Shown piece after piece: positions 23,579 through 31,802 of a DNA stretch of 31,802 nt. A program made the translations under genes and the position numbers. This DNA is from an uncultured Oxalobacteraceae bacterium (GTDB lineage Bacteria; Pseudomonadota; Gammaproteobacteria; Burkholderiales; Burkholderiaceae_D), in the NCBI GenBank assembly GCA_937996605.1, contig CALKVB010000264.1:1-31802 (forward strand), written 5' to 3'. The notes under the pieces were generated by a model. That model worked only from the letters and a program-made list of their open reading frames with translations. It was not told the origin of the DNA and ran no database searches. Within the stretch, counting starts at the first letter, position 1; each line of letters begins with the position of its first letter.

Positions 23579-25015
23579 ATGCAAAGAAGTCTATTTTTCA
23601 AAGCTCTGATCATTTTTGTTCTCACACTTTTAATTGCGATTCCCTTAATGATGATCGAAGGGACAATACGCTCACGCATTCATTATCGCAACGAGGCCGT
23701 CCGCAGTATTGCTGAAGACTCCGTTTCCAGCCAAACTCTACTCGGCCCATTACTGATCGTGCCTTACACTGAACATTATCAAGAAGAGGAAATTGAAGAA
23801 GTGAGTAAGCAGAAAGTGCTGCGCTCTCGCAAATTGAAACGTCAAATTTTCATTTTTCCAGATCAACTCACGCTGAATGCGACAATCGATACTGATCAAC
23901 GCTATCGCGGTATGCATAAAGTTTTAGTGTATAGCGGCCAGCATAAGATCACAGGTGACTATGAAATTCCTAGACTCGATGCCCTTGCTCACGAGAAAAG
24001 CAATTCAAGCATTACGATAGGGGAGCCTTACATCAGTCTGGGACTTAGCGATACCCGCGGACTGAAGAACGTTCCCAAAATTAGCTTCGCTCAAAATGAC
24101 TACGAATTTAAACAAAATAGTAGACTCGACCGCTTTACACATGGCTTGCATGCACCTGTACCGCTGGCCCAATTACAGCAGGGTGGAAAGATGGCCTTTG
24201 ATTTAAGCTTGACGATTGATGGGATCGAGCAAATGGCCTTTGTACCGATTGCGAAGAATAATCAATTTACCGTATCTTCCAAATGGCAACATCCGCAATT
24301 CTTCGGGCGCTTCTTGCCATCAGCTAAACCGACTGAACGCAAAATCGATGGCAACGGATTTAGTGTGGTATGGAATATCTCCTCTTTATCTAGCAATGCG
24401 CAACAGCAAATTTTTGATACGGAATGCTGCACCACCAACAGTGCGAATCGCAATAACTCTATACCTGCAGTCGACTACGTCGCTGCAGCACAAGCTGTCG
24501 GACAGATTGATAGCTTCGGTGTCGCTTTCATTGAACCTGTGAACGCTTACTCCCAATCAGATCGTGCCACCAAGTACGGCTTGTTGTTTGTGGCACTGAG
24601 TTTCGCTGCCTTCTTCCTATTTGAAATTCTCAAACAATTGCCGATTCATCCGGTGCAATACACCTTAGTCGGCTTGGCGTTGGTGTTGTTCTTCTTACTG
24701 TTGTTAAGTTTGTCGGAACATATCGCTTTTTGGAAGGCTTATTTAATCGCTAGCCTGGCATGTATTAGCTTAATTGCGGTGTATCTCGCGAATGCATTAC
24801 GCAGTTGGAAACGAGGTCTCGGCTTTGGTATTGCTTTAAGTGTGTTGTATGCAGTTTTGTTTGGGCTGTTACAGTCTGAGAACAACGCCTTGATTATGGG
24901 TAGTGCACTTTTGTTCGCGGTATTGACAGCCATTATGTTAGTCACACGCAAAGTCGATTGGTATCAAATCGGTAAAGCCCATCATCCTACACAAACTCAA
25001 ACATCGATCACATAA
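23579..25015 (+). CDS. creD: Cell envelope integrity / inner membrane protein CreD
   Basis: A 478-residue inner-membrane protein of the CreD family, the classical output gene of CreBC; its biochemical role is unknown, though mutants elsewhere show envelope and colicin or beta-lactam phenotypes. One N-terminal membrane segment (FKALIIFVLTLLIAIPLMM) carries a large periplasmic domain that includes LGPLLIVPY and KRQIFIFPDQLTLNA. It is followed by a C-terminal block of five or six hydrophobic helices starting near residue 335 (YGLLFVALSFAAFFLFEIL). The IHPVQYTLVGLALVLFFLLL pattern is typical. An AGGAG site precedes the ATG. The 203-bp gap to creC may hold a separate promoter. Its terminator is at 25044-25071. 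Confidence 0.95.
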   Translation: MQRSLFFKALIIFVLTLLIAIPLMMIEGTIRSRIHYRNEAVRSIAEDSVSSQTLLGPLLIVPYTEHYQEEEIEEVSKQKVLRSRKLKRQIFIFPDQLTLNATIDTDQRYRGMHKVLVYSGQHKITGDYEIPRLDALAHEKSNSSITIGEPYISLGLSDTRGLKNVPKISFAQNDYEFKQNSRLDRFTHGLHAPVPLAQLQQGGKMAFDLSLTIDGIEQMAFVPIAKNNQFTVSSKWQHPQFFGRFLPSAKPTERKIDGNGFSVVWNISSLSSNAQQQIFDTECCTTNSANRNNSIPAVDYVAAAQAVGQIDSFGVAFIEPVNAYSQSDRATKYGLLFVALSFAAFFLFEILKQLPIHPVQYTLVGLALVLFFLLLLSLSEHIAFWKAYLIASLACISLIAVYLANALRSWKRGLGFGIALSVLYAVLFGLLQSENNALIMGSALLFAVLTAIMLVTRKVDWYQIGKAHHPTQTQTSIT

Positions 25016-25043
25016 AAGCTGCATTCAGCCAAAATTAGACTTG

Positions 25044-25071
25044 ACCCGAACCGCATGAGGTTCGGGTTTTT
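25044..25071 (+). terminator. Rho-independent terminator after creD
   Basis: Perfect 9-bp stem ACCCGAACC (25044-25052) / GGTTCGGGT (25059-25067) around GCATGA, running into T5 at 25067-25071. It closes the creBCD region and separates it from the propeller kinase gene. Confidence 0.9.
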
Positions 25072-25207
25072 CATTTACTAAAAGACTACACTGTCTCTTT
25101 TCTGCAGCGGTTTTCATCACTATTTCGGGTCATAAACGACATAAAGTCTGCGGCAAAACAAGGGGGATAAAATTGCTCGTGCGCATCATTCAATCATCGA
25201 CTACTAT

Positions 25208-25235
25208 AGCAACTGACATAGCGTTGCTGTTTTTT
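25208..25235 (+). promoter_or_regulatory. Terminator-like hairpin in the leader of the propeller kinase
   Basis: AGCAAC (25208-25213) / GTTGCT (25223-25228) with a 9-base loop, then G and T6, ends 33 bp before the kinase ATG. If the promoter lies upstream it could act as a weak attenuator; the stem is only 6 bp, so the effect may be small. Confidence 0.3.
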
Positions 25236-25268
25236 CTTCCACCGTGATACAGCTTGGCAAAGGTTTCT

Positions 25269-28200
25269 ATGAAATTTTCCGCCAAATGGGCCCCTTTTAA
25301 CTGGCGAGCGTCAAGTTTAGCGCTGGTCTTATTGTGCTCATCTGCCTCCATCCTTGCAGCGCATCCCGGCACCTTGCGCTTCGATCAAATTGGTACAGCT
25401 CAAGGTTTCATACCACAATCGATCACAACCATACTCCAAGACCGGCAAGGTTTTATGTGGTTTGGTACACAAGCGGGATTGGTTAAGTATGATGGCTATC
25501 GCAATATCATCTATCGAAATGATCCTCGCGACCCGCATAGTTTGATGGACAATTTTGTCTCGGCGGCATTTGAGGATGATGACGGCGGTTTGTGGATAGG
25601 GACGCAATCTGGCCTCTCGTATTTCGATAAAGCCAACCACAAGTTCACGAATTTTTTCCGCCAAGACTTGCACAGTAAAGTCAGCATCAACTACAAAGTC
25701 TTCACCATTTTAAGCGACGGCGAAAAAGGATTATGGTTAGCCACCGACTATGGCTTGATGCACTTCGATATCAAGAGTCATCAGTTTCAAGATTACCGAC
25801 ATGACTTAGGCAAAGACGAGGGTATCCGTACCGATTTGTTGAATGCCATTGTGCGTGATCGTGAGAATAATATTTGGATCGCGACACCGAATGGTCTGGA
25901 TTTGATGCGGCCGCCGGATAATAAATTTATTCACATCAATATTGATATCGTCGGTCGATCTCACACGGCACAAAACAATGTAGTCGATTTGTCTTTAGGT
26001 CCCGATCAAATCCTATGGATAGGCACCGATGCAGGTTTAGCCACTATTAACTTAAAAGAAAAACCCTATATCGTACGCCCGGTAGGGGAGGCCGAAGGCT
26101 TCTCTTTAGCACGTATTCAAACCCTCTATCAAAGTGCTGATAGCAAATTGTGGATAGGTACGATCAATGCCGGCTTACGCATGTATGATCCCAAAACAGG
26201 GGAATTCACCGCCTATCGTCATCGGCCGCTAGATCCCAATAGTTTGATGCATAACCATGTCTCAAAAATATTTCAAGATAGAACAGGATCACTTTGGGTA
26301 GGGGCACGCTCAGGTGGATTAAGTCGCGTTGACCTGCAAAGCGGCGGCTTCAATCGCTATGTGCAATTTCAAGACGATGCCACTGGCGATAGTGACAATC
26401 GTGTACGAGCACTAGCCTCAGCCGGCCAAGATCAATTATGGCTTGGTACCTATGCAGGCGGGCTATTGAGGCTCAATACTAAGAGCCGTCGAGTCGAAGT
26501 TTGGCGCAAAGATCCGAATAATCCGAAAGGCTTATTTGAAAACCAAATTGGCGCTCTACTCAATGATAAAGACGGCAAACTATGGGTAGGCACACGCTCT
26601 GGCTTAGCCTTATTTGATCCTATAAAAAATATCTTCACGCCCATTTATTTGGGAGATGAACCGAACGACAATTATATTGAACGCATCATCTTTGACCGCA
26701 ACAACACCATGTGGATTTCTAGCCGTGGTGGTATTCATCGCAAACGTCAGGGCGAATCTGGTTTCCACACTTTCCGCAACAATGCTAACAACCCAAATAG
26801 TCTTGGCAATAGTTGGTCGCTCAGCCTCATGGAGAGTAGTAAAGGCGTGTTGTGGATAGGGACCATGAATGGCTTAGACCGATTCAATCAAGCCGATGAA
26901 AGTTTTACCCATTTTCGCCATGACGATAAACAAGCTGGCTCCATCAGCCACAATCGTATCCATGCCTTATTTGAAGACAGTAAAGGCAGAATTTGGGTGG
27001 GTACATCTGGTGGTCTAAATCGTATGGAAGAATTGCCTAACGGTGAGATGCGCTTCCATTTTTATCCGACTCAAGCCGATGGTTCTGCAGAATCGGTAGG
27101 CGGCATTTTAGAAGATAAAAAAGGAAATATCTGGATTAGTAGTACCGCTGGCATTTCCAAACTTGACGTCGATACAGGTCGCTTCAAAAACTATACTGCG
27201 CGTGACGGTATGATCGAAGGATCCTATCTTATCGGCGCGACCTTACTGTCAGATAATGGTGTGATGAATTTTGGTGGATGGAACGGTCTAACCAGTTTCC
27301 TACCCGAAGAAATTCGTGACAATCCTATTCCCCCGCCGGTCGTGATTACCGATTTTCTGATTTCCAATCAGAGCATTAGCCAACTCAAGAATAAGACCCC
27401 AAACGCTAACGGAATCGCAATTAGTGAAATAAAACAGCTCACTCTTGACCATACAGAATCGATTTTTTCGATAGAATTCGCGGCCTTGCATTACGCAGAT
27501 CCAAGTGCAAATCGCTATAGCTACAAACTTGAGAATTTTGATGATCAATGGGTAGAAACCACGGCCGATAAGCGCTATGCCACGTTTACCAACCTTGACC
27601 CGGGTAAATATATATTCCACGTTAAAGCCAGCAATAAAAATGGTGTATGGAATGAGACGCCAACATCAATGACTATCGTGATCACGCCGCCCTATTGGAA
27701 AACTTGGTGGTTCCGAATTGGTGTATTTATTTTATTAGCTGGTTTCACTTATAGTTTCTTCTTGTATCGAGTACGCAATTTGGTTCGCCAAAAACTGCAA
27801 CTTGAGAGTCAAGTTAAGGCGCGTACGGCTGAACTCGAAGAACAGAAAGCCTCCATACAGCAGCAAAAAGAAACCCTAGAACACGCGCACAAAAACATTT
27901 CTTTGTTGAGTGAAATTGGAAAAGAGATCACCGCGACCTTAGACACCGAAGCGATCATCGAACTTTTGTATCGTAATGTGAACATGTTGATGGATGCGAC
28001 CGTGTTTGGCGTAGGCTTCTACGATAAACAAAAACAATTGATTGATTTCCCGTTTGTGACCGAAGCTGGTAAGCGCTACGAACATTACACTAGGGACTTC
28101 CGTGAAAAGAACCAATTGCCGGTGTGGTGTATTGAAAATCAACAAGAAATTTTCATCAATGATCTCGAGCACGAGTATCACAAGTATATCGAGAACCTCG

Positions 28201-29219
28201 CACTCACCGAAGATCCTGAAAAATGGGGCGCGATTTTGAAAGACGGATCCAGTGCGATCACACCACAATCTGTATTGTACGTACCGATTTTTGTTAAAAA
28301 TGAGATACGCGGTGTGGTCGGCGTACAAAGCTACAAAAAATTCGCCTATGTCAGCACCGATCTCGATATCTTGCGCACACTGGCTTCTTATGTCGGTATT
28401 GCGATCGATAATGCCGATGCATATGAACGTTTAAAAGACGCCCAAAATCAATTGGTAGAGAGAGAAAAGTTGGCGGCTCTGGGCTCATTAGTGGCGGGAG
28501 TCTCACATGAGCTGAACACGCCATTGGGAAATAGTTTATTGATTGCGAGTTCAATTGAGGACAATATCAACCATATCAGTGAAGTGATCGAATCAGGACC
28601 AGTCAAACGTTCTGATTTCAAACAATTTGCTGAGCGCTGCAAAGAAGCTTGCGTCCTATTGTTACGTAGCTTACGCACCAGCGCCAATCTGGTGAGTAGC
28701 TTTAAACAAGTTGCGGTCGACCAAGCCAGCGCACAATCGCGCATCTTTAATTTGCAACAGACGGCGAATGAGGTCGTCGCCACGATGATGAATCAGGTAC
28801 GACAAGCCGGACACAGCCTGCAAATTGAAATTCCCGCGGGCATACAATTACACAGCTACCCTGGTCCTTTTGGCCAAGTCTTGATCAATCTTTTGCAAAA
28901 TGCGATGTTGCATGCGTTTGAAGGCAAACAAAATGGTTTAATGCGACTCACCGCCAGCATGGTCGGTGAAGATCATGTGCGCGTCTGTTTCGAGGACGAT
29001 GGGGTCGGTATTCCTGAAGAAAACCTTGGGCGCATTTTCGAGCCTTTCTTCACCACCAAGCTAGGACACGGTGGATCTGGCCTTGGCATGCACATCACCT
29101 ATAACATCGTCACCTCTATCCTTGAAGGAACGATCAAGGTCGAATCGGTCTACGGTCATGGCACTTTAATTACGATGGAGTTCCCAACGCATGTGGTGAC
29201 AGAAGCAGCCAAACACTAA
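25269..29219 (+). CDS. Double beta-propeller (Reg_prop/Y_Y_Y) GAF sensor histidine kinase
   Basis: A 1316-residue membrane sensor kinase. A signal sequence (about 1-30) leads to a periplasmic sensor with 13 clear W-[IVL]-[GAS] blade motifs (FMWFGTQAGLVKYDG, LWIGTQSGL, IWVGTSGGL and others) plus a degenerate 14th, enough for two seven-bladed propellers (about 35-700). A Y_Y_Y-type immunoglobulin-like domain (about 727-805), one membrane helix (about 813-835), a coiled coil, a cytoplasmic GAF domain (about 880-1055), HisKA with phospho-acceptor His1080 (VSHELNTPLGN) and a HATPase with NLLQNAM, DDGVGIPEE and GGSGLGMHI follow. There is no receiver or DNA-binding domain, unlike Bacteroidetes hybrid systems. 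ATG 25269 has AAAGG 5 bp upstream and is preferred to TTG 25254. No partner regulator is adjacent. Confidence 0.93.
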   Translation: MKFSAKWAPFNWRASSLALVLLCSSASILAAHPGTLRFDQIGTAQGFIPQSITTILQDRQGFMWFGTQAGLVKYDGYRNIIYRNDPRDPHSLMDNFVSAAFEDDDGGLWIGTQSGLSYFDKANHKFTNFFRQDLHSKVSINYKVFTILSDGEKGLWLATDYGLMHFDIKSHQFQDYRHDLGKDEGIRTDLLNAIVRDRENNIWIATPNGLDLMRPPDNKFIHINIDIVGRSHTAQNNVVDLSLGPDQILWIGTDAGLATINLKEKPYIVRPVGEAEGFSLARIQTLYQSADSKLWIGTINAGLRMYDPKTGEFTAYRHRPLDPNSLMHNHVSKIFQDRTGSLWVGARSGGLSRVDLQSGGFNRYVQFQDDATGDSDNRVRALASAGQDQLWLGTYAGGLLRLNTKSRRVEVWRKDPNNPKGLFENQIGALLNDKDGKLWVGTRSGLALFDPIKNIFTPIYLGDEPNDNYIERIIFDRNNTMWISSRGGIHRKRQGESGFHTFRNNANNPNSLGNSWSLSLMESSKGVLWIGTMNGLDRFNQADESFTHFRHDDKQAGSISHNRIHALFEDSKGRIWVGTSGGLNRMEELPNGEMRFHFYPTQADGSAESVGGILEDKKGNIWISSTAGISKLDVDTGRFKNYTARDGMIEGSYLIGATLLSDNGVMNFGGWNGLTSFLPEEIRDNPIPPPVVITDFLISNQSISQLKNKTPNANGIAISEIKQLTLDHTESIFSIEFAALHYADPSANRYSYKLENFDDQWVETTADKRYATFTNLDPGKYIFHVKASNKNGVWNETPTSMTIVITPPYWKTWWFRIGVFILLAGFTYSFFLYRVRNLVRQKLQLESQVKARTAELEEQKASIQQQKETLEHAHKNISLLSEIGKEITATLDTEAIIELLYRNVNMLMDATVFGVGFYDKQKQLIDFPFVTEAGKRYEHYTRDFREKNQLPVWCIENQQEIFINDLEHEYHKYIENLALTEDPEKWGAILKDGSSAITPQSVLYVPIFVKNEIRGVVGVQSYKKFAYVSTDLDILRTLASYVGIAIDNADAYERLKDAQNQLVEREKLAALGSLVAGVSHELNTPLGNSLLIASSIEDNINHISEVIESGPVKRSDFKQFAERCKEACVLLLRSLRTSANLVSSFKQVAVDQASAQSRIFNLQQTANEVVATMMNQVRQAGHSLQIEIPAGIQLHSYPGPFGQVLINLLQNAMLHAFEGKQNGLMRLTASMVGEDHVRVCFEDDGVGIPEENLGRIFEPFFTTKLGHGGSGLGMHITYNIVTSILEGTIKVESVYGHGTLITMEFPTHVVTEAAKH

Positions 29220-29248
29220 CAAGCTTCCTACAAATGAGTAATTCAAGC

Positions 29249-31802
29249 TCACGTAATTTGTATGTCGAGCGGAGAGAGCCCCACCAGCGATATGGCGGAA
29301 TCTATACCATTTGGATTTACCGCAGCGGCAATCGCCACACCATGTGCGTACGCGTCACTCACAAAATTCAGCCCCCAATCAATCGCTATCTTATTTGCGA
29401 CCAACACTTTGTTGTCCAACAAATCAGCGACCCAACCGAAGTCCTTGTTACCTTTGAAGGTATGAGCAGCATTCAATATGTCGGCAGCTAATGAACTTCG
29501 CGTCGTGCTCCCATCCGATAGTTTCCCGCCCCAGTATGCGAGACCACCAGCATCAGCGCCTTCAACGCGCCCCAGCACATTCTTATAAAACAAATTAATA
29601 AAATCTGTATTCGTCATCGACGTTGAGAAACCTGTGAGACTGGCAAACTGTGGGGACGCACCTATCGCGTAAAAAGTCTCCGCAATTTTGTCGATAGTGA
29701 GACCTTTTTTATATTCGGAGATCCAATAAGCGAGCCCATCGGCATCTGGCGTGCGATTGAAAAACGCGACATATAATTCCTCAATTTTCTGCAGCGCCGC
29801 TACTGGAATTGACTTTGCAAGGTTCTTCACCATGAGGTTCATTGTGAAGTCTGTAAATTTAAGCACTTCGACATTTTGTAAGGTATCAATACCATCAGTC
29901 ATTTTTTTATCTTGAATCTGGTACCCATTAATGCTTGAGCTAATGCGATAGTTACTCAAACCCTGTGAGTAAACCACAGTGTCGGTTCCCTCCTTACCAT
30001 CAACGCTATCGTTACCTCCACTGACCAAAAAAGTTTCAGCACCTTCACGACCGATCAAGGTATCGTTAGTATTCGCATCATGAATTGTGGCATTCGGCGC
30101 AAAGGCAAAATAACCATTGGTCTTGCCTATCTTGAGATAGTGATCCAAGCCATTTTCATATTTGCCAGCATTAATTGCGTCAACAACATCGGGATATTGT
30201 GTGAGGTAGTAATATTCTGAATAACCGGGTGCGCCTTTGCTTGCTGGGTCACTACCGTTTGGGCCGGTTGATAGAACTTGATTTGCGCGGAAATCGAAAA
30301 AGGCATATCCAGACTCGCCATCAATATTTCCAGGTTGAACGGCTAAAAACCCTATCCGTCCATCAGGCAAAAAATAGGGCGTCATTTTGAGGTCTTGAAT
30401 TCCTCCAAGCCCCATATTCCCTTGGACGAGATTTTTCTCCGAAAGCGTTAGCGAATGTAGTTCACTCCACGCGGCCTGAACAAACTTGCCATTCCCAGCG
30501 TTGATCAAAATGTGATTTCCCCAAGTTTTATCTACGCTTTCTGCTTGAGCGTTCATTTGACCTGCCGCGTCTGGCATGATGATATCTACGAAACCATCGC
30601 CATTAATATCCTTTAAAACTGGGTCATGCGCTGATGGCTTTCCTAAAAAATAGTTGTATAGCGAATTATCCGTGACATCCACGAATTTCATTCCTCCTTG
30701 ATTCAAAAGAACCTGCATCACACCTGCACTGAAGCCCGTCGCCCCACTCCAATTCACGCTACTGACAAGAATATCCATTAACCCATCATTATTGACATCA
30801 AATGGTATTACTTTAATATCGTGCGAATGTGCTGTTTCATTATAGTAAGGAAGGCTCGCAAACTCAGCCTTGTCTTCCAAATAAGGCGACGGTAATTTGA
30901 TTAAGGTTCCCCATCCTTCTTTATCTCCGAAAGTAATGTTCGATAAAATAAATGTATCACCACGTTGCCACTTGGGATCTTTTGGCGCCTCAGTATTTGG
31001 CGATACGTCAACCATTACAATTTCGGATTTACCGTCATTGTCGAAATCTGCGAAAGCGCTAGCGGCGCCTCCACCAAAATAATCTGGAAGTGTCCACCCT
31101 TCACTTGAGGGTTTTGTATATCGCAAGGCGTAAGGCGAGAATCCACCCAATTTGTCATTTATGAAAAGAGTGAGTAGGCCACCGTAATTACTTCCATCGG
31201 CTAAATTCAAATATAGGTTTTTATTAAAATAGCTTCCATCCGTAGCGTAACTAGATGCTACGAAATCAAGATATCCATCACCATTGAAATCACCCGGATT
31301 GGAATTATGTGATGCCATCTTCGGACCAGGAATTCTTGATTCAACAAAAGTCCCATTCGGCGCTTGAATAAAGGTCTCAGATATCGTTGGCATCAACGGA
31401 GCTTCATTGTGCCCGAAGTACATGAAATCATTTCTACCATCATTATTGATATCGAGAATTCGAGGTGTTGAGGTCCCTGGGAGCTGGCTAACACCCAAAA
31501 GACTATTTGCACTGATTTGCGTTACGCCAGTCCGACTAGTTGAAAATAAATAGAGCGGTGTCGGAGCTGCCTGTGTTGGCGGATTTGGTTGAAACGACCA
31601 CCCAGTTAAGATAATCTCTGGATACAAGTCGTTTGTTAAGTCACCCGAGATACCAAACCAGATATAACCCACAATCTCGTTTTGAGACTTGGCTATAAAG
31701 AAAGAATAGTAATGGCTACCAGAGTTAAATTTTAGAAATTCTCTCTCGTCTTTTTGAATGTTATCACTGCTGAAAACGGCTTTTTTCTCTGGGGTTCTTT
31801 CT
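29249..31802 (-). CDS. Large FG-GAP/RTX-like/DUF4214 surface or secreted protein (5' end cut by window edge)
   Basis: About 850 C-terminal residues are visible; the frame is open to the last base, so the start is outside and a GTG at 31672 is not the real start. At least five calcium-binding FG-GAP/VCBS loops occur (DINNDGRNDF, DFNGDGYLDF, DFDNDGKSEI, DVNNDGLMDI, DINGDGFVDI), forming a probable propeller. Next come a segment YYYLTQYPDVVDAINAG...HYLKIGKTNGYF known from large bacterial surface proteins, a degenerate RTX-like stretch (LIGREGAETFLVSGGNDSVDGKEG) with DTLQNVEVLKFTD, and a C-terminal DUF4214 domain with two units (FNRTPDADGLAYW, LGRVEGADAGGLAYW). This architecture suggests calcium-dependent folding after type I secretion. 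It is convergent with the kinase gene, 29 bp apart. Confidence 0.85.
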   Translation of the reverse strand, partial: ERTPEKKAVFSSDNIQKDEREFLKFNSGSHYYSFFIAKSQNEIVGYIWFGISGDLTNDLYPEIILTGWSFQPNPPTQAAPTPLYLFSTSRTGVTQISANSLLGVSQLPGTSTPRILDINNDGRNDFMYFGHNEAPLMPTISETFIQAPNGTFVESRIPGPKMASHNSNPGDFNGDGYLDFVASSYATDGSYFNKNLYLNLADGSNYGGLLTLFINDKLGGFSPYALRYTKPSSEGWTLPDYFGGGAASAFADFDNDGKSEIVMVDVSPNTEAPKDPKWQRGDTFILSNITFGDKEGWGTLIKLPSPYLEDKAEFASLPYYNETAHSHDIKVIPFDVNNDGLMDILVSSVNWSGATGFSAGVMQVLLNQGGMKFVDVTDNSLYNYFLGKPSAHDPVLKDINGDGFVDIIMPDAAGQMNAQAESVDKTWGNHILINAGNGKFVQAAWSELHSLTLSEKNLVQGNMGLGGIQDLKMTPYFLPDGRIGFLAVQPGNIDGESGYAFFDFRANQVLSTGPNGSDPASKGAPGYSEYYYLTQYPDVVDAINAGKYENGLDHYLKIGKTNGYFAFAPNATIHDANTNDTLIGREGAETFLVSGGNDSVDGKEGTDTVVYSQGLSNYRISSSINGYQIQDKKMTDGIDTLQNVEVLKFTDFTMNLMVKNLAKSIPVAALQKIEELYVAFFNRTPDADGLAYWISEYKKGLTIDKIAETFYAIGASPQFASLTGFSTSMTNTDFINLFYKNVLGRVEGADAGGLAYWGGKLSDGSTTRSSLAADILNAAHTFKGNKDFGWVADLLDNKVLVANKIAIDWGLNFVSDAYAHGVAIAAAVNPNGIDSAISLVGLSPLDIQIT

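Noticed and set aside
23431..23715. Plus-strand 94-codon frame between creC and creD
   Set aside because: Overlaps the creD N-terminus in another frame, has no ribosome site and no recognisable protein features.
31670..31672. GTG as start of the large FG-GAP protein
   Set aside because: The same frame stays open for 43 more codons to the window edge with protein-like sequence (SHYYSFFIAKS), so the gene is cut off rather than starting here.
1..31802. tRNA, rRNA, CRISPR, insertion sequence or prophage features
   Set aside because: Scanned by eye on both strands; no cloverleaf-like or repeat-spacer pattern and no transposase or integrase protein were seen. A covariance-model search could still reveal small RNAs.

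Overview
The window looks like chromosomal DNA of a betaproteobacterium, most likely Burkholderiales/Oxalobacteraceae (Undibacterium- or Herbaspirillum-like). The evidence is the origin-proximal order rnpA-yidD-yidC-mnmE at the left end, the protein flavour of YidC, MnmE and HppD, and a moderate base composition. Taxonomy is inference from sequence style; no search was run. I see no rRNA, tRNA, CRISPR array, transposase or prophage gene.

Layout. (1) 1-3814: housekeeping block, end of rnpA, yidD, yidC with its terminator, then mnmE. (2) 3773-7405: a small accessory cluster. A minus-strand operon of cytochrome P450, ABM-fold protein and a DUF6058-like protein is divergent from an ArsR-type regulator and followed by a DUF4286 protein. 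The last operon gene overlaps the 3' end of mnmE tail to tail. (3) 7527-9910: exported trypsin-like protease plus membrane FHA protein, translationally coupled. (4) 10336-11958: outer-membrane beta-barrel protein plus a small PstS-like periplasmic protein and terminator. (5) 12045-14763: LysR regulator divergent from hppD (tyrosine catabolism) and a VOC protein, with a striking palindrome in front of hppD. (6) 14877-16959: membrane protein, alpha/beta hydrolase, YafJ-type amidotransferase. (7) 17031-18367: a two-gene operon of a small MCP-tip-like protein and a di-iron metallo-beta-lactamase-fold protein, a candidate oxygen/redox sensing pair. (8) 18494-19807: glycerate 2-kinase. (9) 19895-25015: family VIII-like serine hydrolase, then creB-creC-creD. 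(10) 25269-29219: a 1316-residue periplasmic double-propeller sensor histidine kinase without a receiver. (11) 29249-31802: the 3' part of a large FG-GAP/RTX-like/DUF4214 surface or secreted protein that runs off the right edge.

How the genes may work together. Most blocks are independent two- or three-gene units separated by divergent promoters or terminators. The units most likely to hold under-described biology are the MCP-like/di-iron pair, the ArsR-P450-ABM-DUF6058 cluster (whose P450 lacks the usual I-helix threonine), and the protease-FHA pair. Signalling is over-represented: CreBC, the propeller kinase, the MCP-like pair, the FHA protein, and LysR and ArsR regulators all lie within 32 kb.
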